Source of the DNA: Nocardioides pinisoli
GTDB lineage: Bacteria; Actinomycetota; Actinomycetes; Propionibacteriales; Nocardioidaceae
Assembly: GCF_024199985.1 (NCBI RefSeq)
Contig: NZ_JANARS010000014.1
Span: 18,982 to 82,981 of the forward strand
Direction of reading: 5' to 3'
DNA length: 64,000 bases
The notes under the pieces were generated by a model, which saw only the letters and a list, made by a program, of their open reading frames with translations, had not been told where the DNA came from and did not search any database. This document shows positions 1-8,255 of the stretch, in pieces (positions within the stretch are counted from its first letter, which is position 1; each line of letters begins with the position of its first letter). The translations under genes and the position numbers were made by a program.

Positions 1-1
1 C

Positions 2-1027
2 ATCGCGCGTCTGGACCCAAGCGCGAGCCTCGGGCTGCGCGTCATCGCGTGTTTCGACGAGCTCATGGTCGGCAACGTCAACACCCGAGCGCTCCTCGCC
101 GCGGCTGCCTCGCTCGCCGGCTGCGTGGCCGGGTTCCGGTCCGAGGTCTCGGGCCGGACCGTGCGCATCGATCCCCGCGGTCACCACGCGGACGGCGTAC
201 TCCCTGACGTGCTCCCCGACTTCCGGCAGGACGCGAGCGACGGGCTGACGGTATGGCTGGAGCGCTACGGCGAACGGCAGCCCAACGACGCGATCGTGCT
301 CGAGCGGCTCGCACTGGCCATCCGGATCCGACACGGCCGAGGGCGCCGAAGCGACCACCGCCGCGACCTGAGCCTCCTGCTCGACCGCGAGGTGGACGTC
401 CAAGCCCGCTGCGTCTCCGCGATCACCCTCGGGCTGCGACCGGGATCGCGCTACCGGGTCGTCTGTGCGCCGCTCTTCGCCGTCTGGCCTGAGCACCCGC
501 AAGGTCCCGAGGACGTCGTCCCGACCCGGTTCGGCGCTATCCACGCGCTCGTCCTCCCGGACGGCGACCACGCAGTGAGTGCCGCTCCGAGCGGGGTCGG
601 CGTCGCGACCGAGGTCGAGGACCTCCACCACTCCTTCCGCACGGCACTTGTCGCGCTTCGGCTGTGCGACCCACCCGCGGTCGGTTCGGTCCTGGCCGAC
701 GACTTCGGCGGACTGATCGGGCTGCTCGCCGACGCGCCAGACGGCTCCTTCCAACCCGACGTCGCGCTGATCGACACGGTGATGACCCATGCCTGGGGCG
801 CGGAGACGCTGGCGGCGGTGGTCCGCTCGCACTCGCTGCGGCAGGCGGCTCGCGCGGCCGGGGTCCACCACAGCACGATGCAGTCGCGCCTCGAGACGGT
901 GACGGCGACCCTCGGGTTCGACCCGTTCGATGGCTACGGTCGCACGCGCCTCGGCACGGCGTACCTCGTATGGCGCCTCCGCCACTCGCGCGTCCTGGAT
1001 CTGCCCGCGCCCACCACCGCACCCTGA
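2..1027 (+). CDS. PucR/CdaR-like helix-turn-helix regulator, 5'-truncated by window edge
   Basis: The frame is open from base 2 with no stop, so the true start lies outside the window; the internal ATG at 65 is not the start, because the residues before it (LRVIACFDEL...) read as continuous coding sequence. The C-terminal about 60 residues hold a helix-turn-helix (SLRQAARAAGVHHSTMQSRL) followed by a conserved helix, as in the HTH_30 domain ending PucR/CdaR-type transcriptional regulators, where this domain binds DNA and the variable N-terminus senses a ligand. The middle of the protein shows no domain I recognise. The target genes cannot be inferred because the upstream neighbour is missing. 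Family call is by C-terminal resemblance only. Confidence 0.6.
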   Translation: MARLDPSASLGLRVIACFDELMVGNVNTRALLAAAASLAGCVAGFRSEVSGRTVRIDPRGHHADGVLPDVLPDFRQDASDGLTVWLERYGERQPNDAIVLERLALAIRIRHGRGRRSDHRRDLSLLLDREVDVQARCVSAITLGLRPGSRYRVVCAPLFAVWPEHPQGPEDVVPTRFGAIHALVLPDGDHAVSAAPSGVGVATEVEDLHHSFRTALVALRLCDPPAVGSVLADDFGGLIGLLADAPDGSFQPDVALIDTVMTHAWGAETLAAVVRSHSLRQAARAAGVHHSTMQSRLETVTATLGFDPFDGYGRTRLGTAYLVWRLRHSRVLDLPAPTTAP

Positions 1028-1032
1028 GGTTC

Positions 1033-1222
1033 TCACGGTGAAGCGTCCCAGGTTCTCCGCCGCTCCTGTACGGGTTGCGGCTCTCGGTTGAGAGTCGCGT
1101 AGTGGGCTTGCTCGAACTCCACCCGGGGTCATCATCTCAAGGGTGCTGTGCAGGCGTCTGTTGTTGTACCAGTCGACCCAGCCGGCAGTTGCGTAATCGA
1201 CGTCGCCGATGATGAAGCGTCA
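1033..1222 (-). pseudogene. IS3-family transposase (OrfB) C-terminal remnant, frameshifted
   Basis: Read on the minus strand, this gives IGDVDYATAGWVDWYNNRRL then HSTLEMMTPG, the typical end of an IS3-family DDE integrase, where WYNNxRxH lies near the last catalytic region. One extra base at about 1124 shifts the frame; the continuation in the next frame (EFEQAHYATLNREPQ...) runs to a TGA at 1033-1035. Everything upstream of IGDVDY is missing. It is therefore a dead fragment. It abuts the next remnant directly and neither has recognisable terminal inverted repeats here. Confidence 0.7.
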
Positions 1223-1278
1223 CTGATCACAGCCAGCACGGCCTGATACCGCTGCTCGGTCACGCTCAAGTCCCTCAT
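1223..1278 (-). pseudogene. IS481-like transposase N-terminal remnant
   Basis: An ATG at 1278 on the minus strand begins MRDLSVTEQRYQAVLAVISD, which resembles the first residues of IS481-type transposases that precede their helix-turn-helix. The similarity stops after about 20 residues, where sequence belonging to the IS3-type remnant begins. This looks like a deletion junction between two different insertion sequences. The family call rests on memory of the N-terminal signature and is less certain than the IS3 call. Confidence 0.5.
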
Positions 1279-1346
1279 CTGGCGAGGGTCACCAATCAAC
1301 CGGAGTAGCCGTCACCCATCAGGCGAAGCAATACACGTCCCTCTCG

Positions 1347-1420
1347 TAGGGCGGGTGGGGCTCGAACCCACGACCCAAGGATTATGAGTCCTCTGCTCTG
1401 ACCGACTGAGCTACCGCCCC
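1347..1420 (-). tRNA. tRNA with CAT anticodon (elongator Met or Ile2)
   Basis: A 74-nt cloverleaf folds on the minus strand: 7-bp acceptor, U8-A9, D arm GCTC/GAGC, anticodon loop CTCATAA with anticodon CAT at 1384-1386, and T arm GTGGG-TTCGAGC-CCCAC. CCA is not encoded. Positions 1 and 72 form a G.U wobble, so it is not the bacterial initiator type with a mismatched C1-A72. A CAT anticodon may be elongator Met or, if C34 is modified to lysidine, Ile (ATA codons); the sequence alone does not settle this. Confidence 0.9.
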
Positions 1421-1432
1421 TCGGGGCGCACC

Positions 1433-2389
1433 CTAGGCGATGGGGGCCTCGACCTCGTACATGTGCTCCACCACGCGGAAGCCGAGCGCGGTGTTGGTGC
1501 GGTGCATCGCGGTGTTGGACGGTGCGGTCCAGGTGTGGACCAGCCGGACGTCGTCGGGCAGGTCGGCGTAGTTGGCGGACTTGAGGGCGGCCCCCAGCCG
1601 GTGGCCCCGGTGGTCGGGCATCACGAGGGTGTCGTCCTGCCAGCCGTAGTCGGTGCCGTGCGGGACGAACAGCAGCGAGTAGCCCCCGAAGGAGCCGTCC
1701 GAGCGGCGGCGGGCCGCGGCGACGCGGACGTCGTACGCCCGCATCAGCCGCTCCTCGGACGTCGCCAGCCGCGCGTCGTCGAGCACCTCGGGCTCGAGGT
1801 CGAGGTCCCCGGTGGGGACGTCGGCGTTCATCTGGTTGCGCATCGCGAGGTAGGCCTCGCGGTGCTCGTCGGGGCAGCGGCCGCGCCAGGTGACGACCTC
1901 GTAGGCCGGGTCGACCGGGCACAGGGCGACGGGCAGGTCCACGACGAGGTGGTCCTCGCGGTGCCTGTCGGCCGTGCCCACCGCCGCCGCGAACGCGTGC
2001 GCGGGTCCTGGGGACGCGACGTCCACCGTCACCTCTCCTCCGATGCGGCTGCGGCCCGCGGCACGGGCGCGCTCGACCACGGCACCCCAGAGCGCGCGAC
2101 CGATGCCGCGGCGCCGGTGGGCGGGCAGCACCTGGACCTCGGCCCACGCGACGTCGGTGTTCTCGCTCAGCGGCAGCTCGAGCTCGGCGACGCCCACGAC
2201 CTCGCCGTCGGCGACGGCCTGCAGCCAGGTGCGCGCGTAATGGGTGCTGGGCGACGTCGCGGTCACCTCGAAGGCACCGGCGGTGCTGACCAGCGCGTGC
2301 GGCCGGTCGGCACGGACCGCCCGCTCCATCACGTCGTGCCAGACTGCCCTCGCCGCCGGGTCGGTCACGGGCAGCTCCTCGATCTCCAC
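1433..2389 (-). CDS. tandem GNAT-family N-acetyltransferase
   Basis: 318 residues containing two GNAT folds. The first has a clear acetyl-CoA pyrophosphate-binding motif A (QVLPAHRRRGIGRA, about residues 86-99). The second has a matching segment (VMPDHRGHRLGAALK, about 256-270) followed by a typical late-strand NTALGFRVVEH at about 299-309. Two-domain proteins of this type are common in actinobacteria; mycothiol synthase has the same architecture but this protein carries no feature that identifies it as MshD. Acceptor substrate unknown. It lies alone between a tRNA and a divergent DUF1800 gene. ATG start at 2389. Confidence 0.8.
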   Translation of the reverse strand: MEIEELPVTDPAARAVWHDVMERAVRADRPHALVSTAGAFEVTATSPSTHYARTWLQAVADGEVVGVAELELPLSENTDVAWAEVQVLPAHRRRGIGRALWGAVVERARAAGRSRIGGEVTVDVASPGPAHAFAAAVGTADRHREDHLVVDLPVALCPVDPAYEVVTWRGRCPDEHREAYLAMRNQMNADVPTGDLDLEPEVLDDARLATSEERLMRAYDVRVAAARRRSDGSFGGYSLLFVPHGTDYGWQDDTLVMPDHRGHRLGAALKSANYADLPDDVRLVHTWTAPSNTAMHRTNTALGFRVVEHMYEVEAPIA

Positions 2390-2511
2390 CGCCCCATCCG
2401 ACCGCAGCGACGGCCGGGCGGCAACCGGGATTCGGCGTTCGACTTCGCACGCGAAGCCGCACGTGGGAGGGTGAGGCGTCTCGGAAGCGGCTCGGGTTTG
2501 GGAGGACCTCG

Positions 2512-3960
2512 GTGGCCAAGGATCGCTCGGCTCTGCTGCCCCCCGCGCAGCGTCACCTCGTCACGCGCTTCGGCTATGGCATCGATGCGACGCTCGTCCG
2601 TGACGTACGTCGTGCCGGCGGGGCGTCCGCGTGGTTCGAGCAGCAGGTCTCCAGGCCGGGGTCGTTCCCCGACGGGCCCGCTGACGCCGTACGCCGGTGG
2701 TGGCCCGACCTCGACCGGCGACCCGCCGACCTGTGGCAGCGCCAGGTGCAGGAGGTGCGCGGCGGGTGGCAGGTCATGGAGGACTACGGCCGCTGGCTGC
2801 TCCTGCGCCGCATCCGCACCCGACGGCCGTTGCTGGAGAAGATGACCGAGTTCTGGGAGGCGATGCTCCACGTGCCGGTGAGTGGCGACGCCCACTTCAC
2901 GTGGCGCGTGGACTACGGCGACACCGTTCGGCGCCACGCCCTCGGTCGCTTCGACGAGCTGCTCGCCGCCACCACCACCCACCCGGCGATGCTGATCTTC
3001 CTGTCGGCGGCGACCTCCACCAAGCGCGCCCCCAACGAGAACCTCGGCCGCGAGCTGCTCGAGCTGCACACCCTCGGGGCCGGCAACTACGACGAGGACG
3101 AAGTCAAGGCGTCGGCGCGGATCCTCACCGGCCACCACGTCGATCTCTGGGAGACGTGGAAGGCGTCCTACATCAAGGAGGACCACGCGACCGGGAGGGT
3201 CCGGGTCAAGGGGTTCACGCACGCGAACCGGAAGGCCGACGGCCGCGAGGTCACGCGCGACTACCTCCACTACCTGGCCCACCACCCGCTGACCGCGGAG
3301 CACGTCTGCCGGCGGCTGGCGACCAAGTTCGTGCGAGACGACCCGCCCCGGTCGCTGGTGAAGCGGCTCGCGAAGGTCTACCTGCGCAACGACACCGCGA
3401 TCGTGCCGGTGCTCCGCGCCCTGGTGGCCAGCAAGGAGTTCCGCACGTCGGCCGGCGACAAGCTGCGCGACCCCGGCGAGGACGTCGTCGCCACCTACCG
3501 CGCGCTCGGCGCCGAGGTCGGACGGCCGGCTCGCAACGACTCGGCCGCCAACGCGATCCTCTGGCAGGCGTCCCGGCTGGGCCTCTCCCCGCACGCCTGG
3601 CCACGTCCCGACGGCACGCCCGTCACCGACGGCGTCTGGGCCTCCCCGTCGCGAGCCCTCGGCTCGATGGACCTGCACTGGTCGATGGCCGGCGGGTGGT
3701 GGCCGTCCGAGGGCATCCGCTACCGCTCCCCGAAGGCGTGGGTGCCGGCGAAGAAGCCGATCCGCTTCGAGGACCTCGTCGACGCGGTGAGCCGCGACCT
3801 GCTGCACCGGCCCGCCGGCAAGCGGCTCGTGCAGACGGCGATCCTGGCCACCGGCTGCCGGGCCAGGGAGAAGATCGACCGCGACCACGCCCTCGTCCAG
3901 TGGGGCTTCCCGCGGCTGCTGGCCGCCGTCCTCGACTCCCCCGACCACCTGGCGTGCTGA
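2512..3960 (+). CDS. DUF1800 family protein
   Basis: 482 residues from a GTG start with a good ribosome-binding site (GGGAGGA about 7 nt upstream). It shows the DUF1800 hallmarks: an N-terminal 'HLVTRFGYG' segment, the NENLGRELLELHTLG block at about residues 175-189, and the later HHPLTAEHVCRRLATKF block. DUF1800 proteins are nearly always encoded next to a DUF1501 protein, as here with 1 nt between the genes. The function is not established. There is no signal peptide, whereas the partner has a Tat signal, so the two may be exported as a hitchhiker complex; that is inference. Confidence 0.9.
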   Translation: MAKDRSALLPPAQRHLVTRFGYGIDATLVRDVRRAGGASAWFEQQVSRPGSFPDGPADAVRRWWPDLDRRPADLWQRQVQEVRGGWQVMEDYGRWLLLRRIRTRRPLLEKMTEFWEAMLHVPVSGDAHFTWRVDYGDTVRRHALGRFDELLAATTTHPAMLIFLSAATSTKRAPNENLGRELLELHTLGAGNYDEDEVKASARILTGHHVDLWETWKASYIKEDHATGRVRVKGFTHANRKADGREVTRDYLHYLAHHPLTAEHVCRRLATKFVRDDPPRSLVKRLAKVYLRNDTAIVPVLRALVASKEFRTSAGDKLRDPGEDVVATYRALGAEVGRPARNDSAANAILWQASRLGLSPHAWPRPDGTPVTDGVWASPSRALGSMDLHWSMAGGWWPSEGIRYRSPKAWVPAKKPIRFEDLVDAVSRDLLHRPAGKRLVQTAILATGCRAREKIDRDHALVQWGFPRLLAAVLDSPDHLAC

Positions 3961-3961
3961 C

Positions 3962-5254
3962 ATGACCGATCCCCACCCGACCTCCCCCGCCGCCCGTCCC
4001 TGCGGCTGCCCCGGCTACGACGAGGCCCGGCTGGCCCTCAGCCGGCGCGCGCTCCTCGGCACCGCCCTGGCCGGGGGCGCCGTCGCGCTCGGGCCGTCGC
4101 TCACCGGCACCGGCCCGTCGGCGTACGCCGTCACCGGCCGCAGCGCCGCCGGGCTGAGCGTGCCGGGCGGCCCGGTGCTCGTCCTGCTCTCCCTGCGAGG
4201 CGCCGCCGACGGGCTGTCGCTGGTCGTCCCGCACGGCGACCCGGTCTACTACGCCGCGCGGCCTCGCCTGGCGATCCCGCACACCGCCCTGCTGGCACCG
4301 GACGCGATGTTCGGCCTGCACCCCGCGCTCGCACCGCTGCTGCCGATGTGGGACGCCGGCACGCTGGCAGCCGTCCACGCCACCGGCATGGCGACGCCCA
4401 ACCGGTCGCACTTCGCCGCGATGGAGGCCATCGAGGACGCCGCCCCAGGCTCGAGAGAGCGCACCGGATGGCTCAACCGACTGCTGGGCGAGCTGCCCGG
4501 GACCTCCCCGCTGCAGGGCACGGCCATGGGCAACCAGGCCCCGACGTCGCTCTTCGGCGCGCAGCCGGCCTTCGTCGTCGGCCGCGTCGACCAGGCCAAG
4601 GTCGCGGGCGCCGACGAGGACGGTCGTCGGCTGGCGTCCCTCGCGCACGCCTGGCGGGGCAGCGACCCGATGAGCCGCGCGGTGCGCGACGCGATCACGG
4701 GCGCGCAGACCTTCGGCGCCGCCCGGGACACGCCGGCCGGCACGCCCGCGACGGCCTTCCCCGACAGCGGGCTGGGCCGGGCGCTGTCCGACGTCTCGCG
4801 CATCGTGCGCTCGGGCGTCGGCACCGAGGTCGTCACCGTCGACCAGGGCGACTGGGACATGCACACCGACGCCGGCACCCTGGAGTGGGGCGACATGAGG
4901 CGCAACGCGGGCGACCTCGCGAGCTCGATCGCAGCGTTCTTCGCCGACCTCGGCCCGGCCGCCGACCGGGTCACCCTCGTGACCCTCAGCGAGTTCGGCC
5001 GGAGGGTGCGGGAGAACGACGACTACGGCACCGACCACGGCTTCGGCAACGTCATGCTCGTCGCCGGCGCCGGGGTGCGGGGCGGCCGCTACCTCGGCTC
5101 GTGGCCGGGCCTGTCCGACACCCCCGACGCCGACCTGCTCGTCACCACCGACTACCGCAGCGTCCTCGCGGAGGTCGTCACCCGCCGGTTCGGCGTCTCC
5201 GTCGCGCAGGTCTTCCCGGGCTTCGCGCCGCAGGCCGTCGGCGTGATGGCCTGA
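3962..5254 (+). CDS. DUF1501 family protein, Tat-exported
   Basis: 430 residues. A twin-arginine signal (SRRALLG, RR at 28-29) is followed by a hydrophobic alanine/leucine stretch to about residue 47, so export by the Tat pathway is expected. The body matches DUF1501, a family related to the alkaline phosphatase/sulfatase superfamily: it shows 'LSLRGAADGLSLVVPHGD' near the mature N-terminus, 'DQGDWDMH' in the middle and 'LSEFGRR..ENDDYGTDHG' near the C-terminus. It follows the DUF1800 gene by 1 nt and is surely cotranscribed. Substrate and physiological role are unknown for the pair. Confidence 0.9.
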   Translation: MTDPHPTSPAARPCGCPGYDEARLALSRRALLGTALAGGAVALGPSLTGTGPSAYAVTGRSAAGLSVPGGPVLVLLSLRGAADGLSLVVPHGDPVYYAARPRLAIPHTALLAPDAMFGLHPALAPLLPMWDAGTLAAVHATGMATPNRSHFAAMEAIEDAAPGSRERTGWLNRLLGELPGTSPLQGTAMGNQAPTSLFGAQPAFVVGRVDQAKVAGADEDGRRLASLAHAWRGSDPMSRAVRDAITGAQTFGAARDTPAGTPATAFPDSGLGRALSDVSRIVRSGVGTEVVTVDQGDWDMHTDAGTLEWGDMRRNAGDLASSIAAFFADLGPAADRVTLVTLSEFGRRVRENDDYGTDHGFGNVMLVAGAGVRGGRYLGSWPGLSDTPDADLLVTTDYRSVLAEVVTRRFGVSVAQVFPGFAPQAVGVMA

Positions 5255-5306
5255 TCGACCTGCGTCCCTCGAGACACACGAGCCCGGTCGGTGCCATGCT
5301 CGGGAC

Positions 5307-6059
5307 ATGAGTGACGAGCGCCCCACGCCTCCCTCCTTCGACCTCCTGCCCGAGGACTGGCAGACCGCGCTGTTCGTCGTGGCGCACCCCGACGACATCG
5401 AGTACGGCTCGGCCGCTGCGGTCGCCCGGTGGACCGGTCAGGGGAAGAAGGTCGTCTACTGCATGGTGACCAGCGGCGAGGCCGGCATCGACGGGCTCCA
5501 TCCCGACGAGTGCAGGTCGCTGCGCGAGGCGGAGGAGATCGCGTCCGCGGCCACCGTCGGCGTCGACGAGGTGCTGTTCCTGCGCCTGCCCGACGGGATC
5601 CTGGAGTACGGCGTCGAGCTGCGGCGCGTGCTCGCGAAGGTCGTGCGCGAGCAGAAGCCCGACATCGCCCTGACCATCAACTTCCGCGAGACGTTCGGCG
5701 GCACCAGCCTCAACCAGGCCGACCACATCGCGGTGGGCAAGGCACTCCTCGACGCGGTCCGCGACGCGGGCAACCGCTGGGTGTTCTCCGAGCAGCTCAC
5801 CGACGGCCTCGAGCCCTGGGGCGGCGTGCAAGCGGTGTGGGCGGGCGGGTCACCGCAGGCGACGCACGCCGTCGACGTCACCGACACCTTCGCCGCCGGC
5901 GTCGCGTCGCTGAAGGAGCACCGGGCCTACATCGAGGGCCTCGGCTGGGAGGGCTGGGACCCCGAGGAGTTCCTCGACGGCATCCTCCGCGGTGGCGGTC
6001 AGGGCCTCGGCGTCACCCACGCGGCCACCTTCGAGGTGTTCCCCCTCGGCTGGGGCTGA
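5307..6059 (+). CDS. PIG-L family deacetylase
   Basis: 250 residues with the zinc-binding signature AHPDD at residues 26-30 and the third ligand region ADHIAVG (His140). These are the ligands of LmbE/MshB-type N-acetylglucosaminyl deacetylases. The family includes MshB (mycothiol synthesis) and Mca (mycothiol conjugate amidase), but this protein is shorter than Mca and its neighbours give no hint of mycothiol metabolism, so the substrate is open. It is 52 nt after the DUF1501 gene and could be read through from it. ATG start. Confidence 0.85.
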   Translation: MSDERPTPPSFDLLPEDWQTALFVVAHPDDIEYGSAAAVARWTGQGKKVVYCMVTSGEAGIDGLHPDECRSLREAEEIASAATVGVDEVLFLRLPDGILEYGVELRRVLAKVVREQKPDIALTINFRETFGGTSLNQADHIAVGKALLDAVRDAGNRWVFSEQLTDGLEPWGGVQAVWAGGSPQATHAVDVTDTFAAGVASLKEHRAYIEGLGWEGWDPEEFLDGILRGGGQGLGVTHAATFEVFPLGWG

Positions 6060-6060
6060 G

Positions 6061-6873
6061 TCACCGCGCGAAGCGGCGGCGTCGAGCACGGCGCGGCTCA
6101 CGAGCACCCGCGCCGGCGAACCGGGCACCGACCAGCGGGGGCGGAACCGGCGGGGCGGCCTCCGGCACGGGCTCGGGGGCCGGGCGGGTGGCGGCGACCG
6201 GGCCGTCCTGCGTCGGCACCTGCGACAGGTCCCGGTCGGCGAGGATCGCGCGCACCTCGTCGACGGTCGCGAGCAGCGCCTCGTCGTCCGTCGTGTCCGT
6301 GCGGGCGAGGAGGGCGTGGCGGCCGAGCGACGCGCCGACGAGGGAGCCGTCCTCGAAGCGCAACCGGACGAAGCCGGCGACCTGCTGGTCCTCCAGCGAG
6401 CGCAGGATCGCCAGCATGCGGGTGCCCACCTCGGCCAGGTGGGCCGTCCCGGTCGTCTCCCCCGCCGCCGCCACCACGCGCGAGCCTGCTGTGACGACCG
6501 AGCCCCAGCGCACCCCCGCGACCGCGACGAGCCGGTCGACGCAGTGGACGACCGCGGCGGTGGCGTCCGCCCCACCGACGACCATGAAGGTCGGCACCGT
6601 GCGGGGCTCGGCCTGCGCCAGCACCGCCCGGTAGGTGCCCTCGCCGGCCGGGGTCCAGGTCACCCCGACCGTGAGCCGGCGCGAGCCCAGCGCCTCCACG
6701 GCTCGCAGGTCGCCGACACCGACGAGCTCGCCCGCGCGCCGCGCCAACCGGCCCGTGTAGGGCAACGCCGCGGCGAGCGCACCCGCGGCCCCGTCGTCAC
6801 CGACCACGGTCCCGTCCGGGCGTACGACGAACCCCCCACGCTCGTCGTCAACCTCGCTCGCGTCTGTGCTCAT
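6061..6873 (-). CDS. hypothetical protein with Pro/Arg-rich C-terminus
   Basis: 270 residues from the ATG at 6873; an in-frame start 8 codons further upstream is possible but less natural. The centre (about residues 70-200) is a regular alternation of small and hydrophobic residues of unknown fold. The last about 50 residues are a disordered proline-rich linker ending in a run of arginines, which suggests a nucleic-acid or membrane-surface contact. I do not recognise a family. It lies tail to tail with the PIG-L gene, 1 nt apart. An inverted repeat sits 39 nt upstream of its start. Confidence 0.6.
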   Translation of the reverse strand: MSTDASEVDDERGGFVVRPDGTVVGDDGAAGALAAALPYTGRLARRAGELVGVGDLRAVEALGSRRLTVGVTWTPAGEGTYRAVLAQAEPRTVPTFMVVGGADATAAVVHCVDRLVAVAGVRWGSVVTAGSRVVAAAGETTGTAHLAEVGTRMLAILRSLEDQQVAGFVRLRFEDGSLVGASLGRHALLARTDTTDDEALLATVDEVRAILADRDLSQVPTQDGPVAATRPAPEPVPEAAPPVPPPLVGARFAGAGAREPRRARRRRFAR

Positions 6874-6911
6874 GCGGCCACCCTGACCCAGCCCCACGGG
6901 TTCCGGCAGGC

Positions 6912-6952
6912 ACGTAACGCACAGTTCACACGGGCCCTCGGAAGCGTTACGT
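6912..6952. promoter_or_regulatory. inverted repeat ACGTAACGC...GCGTTACGT upstream of the hypothetical gene
   Basis: Two perfect 9-bp inverted copies of ACGTAACGC are separated by 23 nt in the short gap between the GAF-ANTAR gene's stop and the hypothetical gene's start. The arms are more A/T-rich than their surroundings and the spacing is about three helical turns, which suits a dimeric or tetrameric repressor better than a terminator (there is no T tract). No regulator is identified. Confidence 0.4.
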
Positions 6953-6974
6953 CACCGCAACCGAGGCGACCGGG

Positions 6975-7685
6975 CTAGGGCGACGAGGGGGCGGGGCTCG
7001 GGAGGGTGCCCGTCTCGACCACGTGCTGGGCGACGGCGAAGAGCTTGATGTTCTGCTGCGACGAGAGCCGCTTGAGCACGGCGAAGGCCTGGTCGGACGT
7101 CAGCGAGAACCGCTCGCGGAGGATCCCCGTCGCCTCGCCGATCAGCTGACGGCTGGTCAGCGCCGTGTGCAGCTGGTCGTGACGCACGGTGGTGCTCAGG
7201 GCGACCGAGGCGTGCGCGGCTGCGACGAGACCGTCGAGCCGGTCCTCGTGGTCGAAGGCGTTGGGCTCGTAGGCGTAGAGGTTGAGCATCCCGATGCTGT
7301 CGTCGTCCTCGACGAACAGGCGGAAGCCCAGGTAGGACCGCACGCCGGTCCGCGCGACCGCCTCCTCGGCCCACCGTGGCCAGGGGGCGTCCTTGGTGAG
7401 GTCACCGATCGAGACCACGTCGGCGGTCGACGGGCCGTCCATGGCCGGACCCTCGGCCAGGTCGTGCTGCAGGTCGTCCATCACCTGCACGGACGCGTGG
7501 GAGTGGGCGCACGTGTCGTTGCGCCCCGGCCGCAGCACGCACACACCGGCGACGGCACACGGGCCGATCAGGTCGACGGCCATCGCCGCGATGTGCTCGA
7601 GGGTGTCGGCCGGGTGCCGGGTGCCCGACATCGCGCGTGCGGCCTCGGCCAGCCGTCGGCCGAACTCGTGTCGGTCCATGCTCAA
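6975..7685 (-). CDS. GAF-ANTAR domain protein (RNA-binding antiterminator type)
   Basis: 236 residues. A GAF sensor domain spans about residues 20-165, with the end of the fold visible as RSYLGFRLF...IGMLNLYAYEPNAF. An ANTAR domain spans about 176-226 (RQLIGEATGILRERFSLTSDQAFAVLKRLS), with the helical pattern used to bind tandem RNA hairpins and prevent transcription termination. The start is a TTG with GGAGGG 6 nt upstream; an ATG two codons later (7679) is the alternative. It is divergent from the GAF-SpoIIE phosphatase gene, so both may belong to one stress-signalling unit. Ligand unknown. Confidence 0.85.
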   Translation of the reverse strand: MSMDRHEFGRRLAEAARAMSGTRHPADTLEHIAAMAVDLIGPCAVAGVCVLRPGRNDTCAHSHASVQVMDDLQHDLAEGPAMDGPSTADVVSIGDLTKDAPWPRWAEEAVARTGVRSYLGFRLFVEDDDSIGMLNLYAYEPNAFDHEDRLDGLVAAAHASVALSTTVRHDQLHTALTSRQLIGEATGILRERFSLTSDQAFAVLKRLSSQQNIKLFAVAQHVVETGTLPSPAPSSP

Positions 7686-8255
7686 GACTTCCCTCCCATG
7701 GGGTCACCCCGACCGCATCGTATAGACGAGGCCTGACACGGCGGACGGGACGCCCCCTGCCGGTCTCGCCCGATCCGTCGTCACGTGACCATGGAGGCGG
7801 CCCGGGTGGCCGCTTCTTGACCACCCGGGCCTGGGTCCGTGCGGAGTCGCGACGCCGCAAGGACCTGACCCGCAGTACCCGGATGTCGTGACCCGATCCG
7901 CCCGCCGGGGGTCGGATGTGGAAGTCCGGGCGGTGATCCGCCCCACCCCGGCTGGCCGGCGCCTGCTGCCGATCGCACGCTTGGCCGGCCCGTAACGCAG
8001 CTCATGCTGCCGCGTTGATCTGGCAACCGACCGCCGCAACGGCACACGCTGACGTGCGAGAGGGACGGCCACGTCTGCAGACCGTGCCCGTGGTCGTCGA
8101 GCGCGGGCAGCAGGTCAGCGTCGACCTCGAGGAGTGCACACCGCCGATGGAACCACTGATCACCGTCGTCGAAAGGTCACGACAGGGCCGACCGAAGGAT
8201 GGAGCTCGCGCCGATAGCTGCTCGCACCGGGTCCCTTCATTGCGATGATGATCCC
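7686..8255. other. 570-bp non-coding region between divergent signalling genes
   Basis: No open frame here has convincing codon usage. A TATACGAT-like -10 element lies about 30 nt upstream of the GAF-ANTAR start on the minus strand, and a strong 11-bp hairpin lies about 115 nt upstream of it. The last 60 nt before 8256 are open in the phosphatase frame but have A/T-rich third positions, so I exclude them from the gene. This is long for an intergenic region here and probably carries two promoters and leader RNA. Confidence 0.5.
7799..7831 (-). promoter_or_regulatory. strong hairpin in the leader of the GAF-ANTAR gene
   Basis: GGCCCGGGTGG at 7799-7809 pairs perfectly with CCACCCGGGCC at 7821-7831 around an 11-nt loop. 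It lies upstream of both divergent genes, so it terminates neither; if the minus-strand promoter lies beyond it, it would be in the 5' leader of the GAF-ANTAR message. No U tract follows on either strand. The loop is longer than the hexaloop known for ANTAR target hairpins, so autoregulation is only a hypothesis. Confidence 0.5.

Noticed and set aside
7704..8248. Several short frames in the region between the GAF-ANTAR and phosphatase genes
   Set aside because: Codon use lacks the GC-rich third-position pattern and none resembles a known protein; treated as leader/intergenic.
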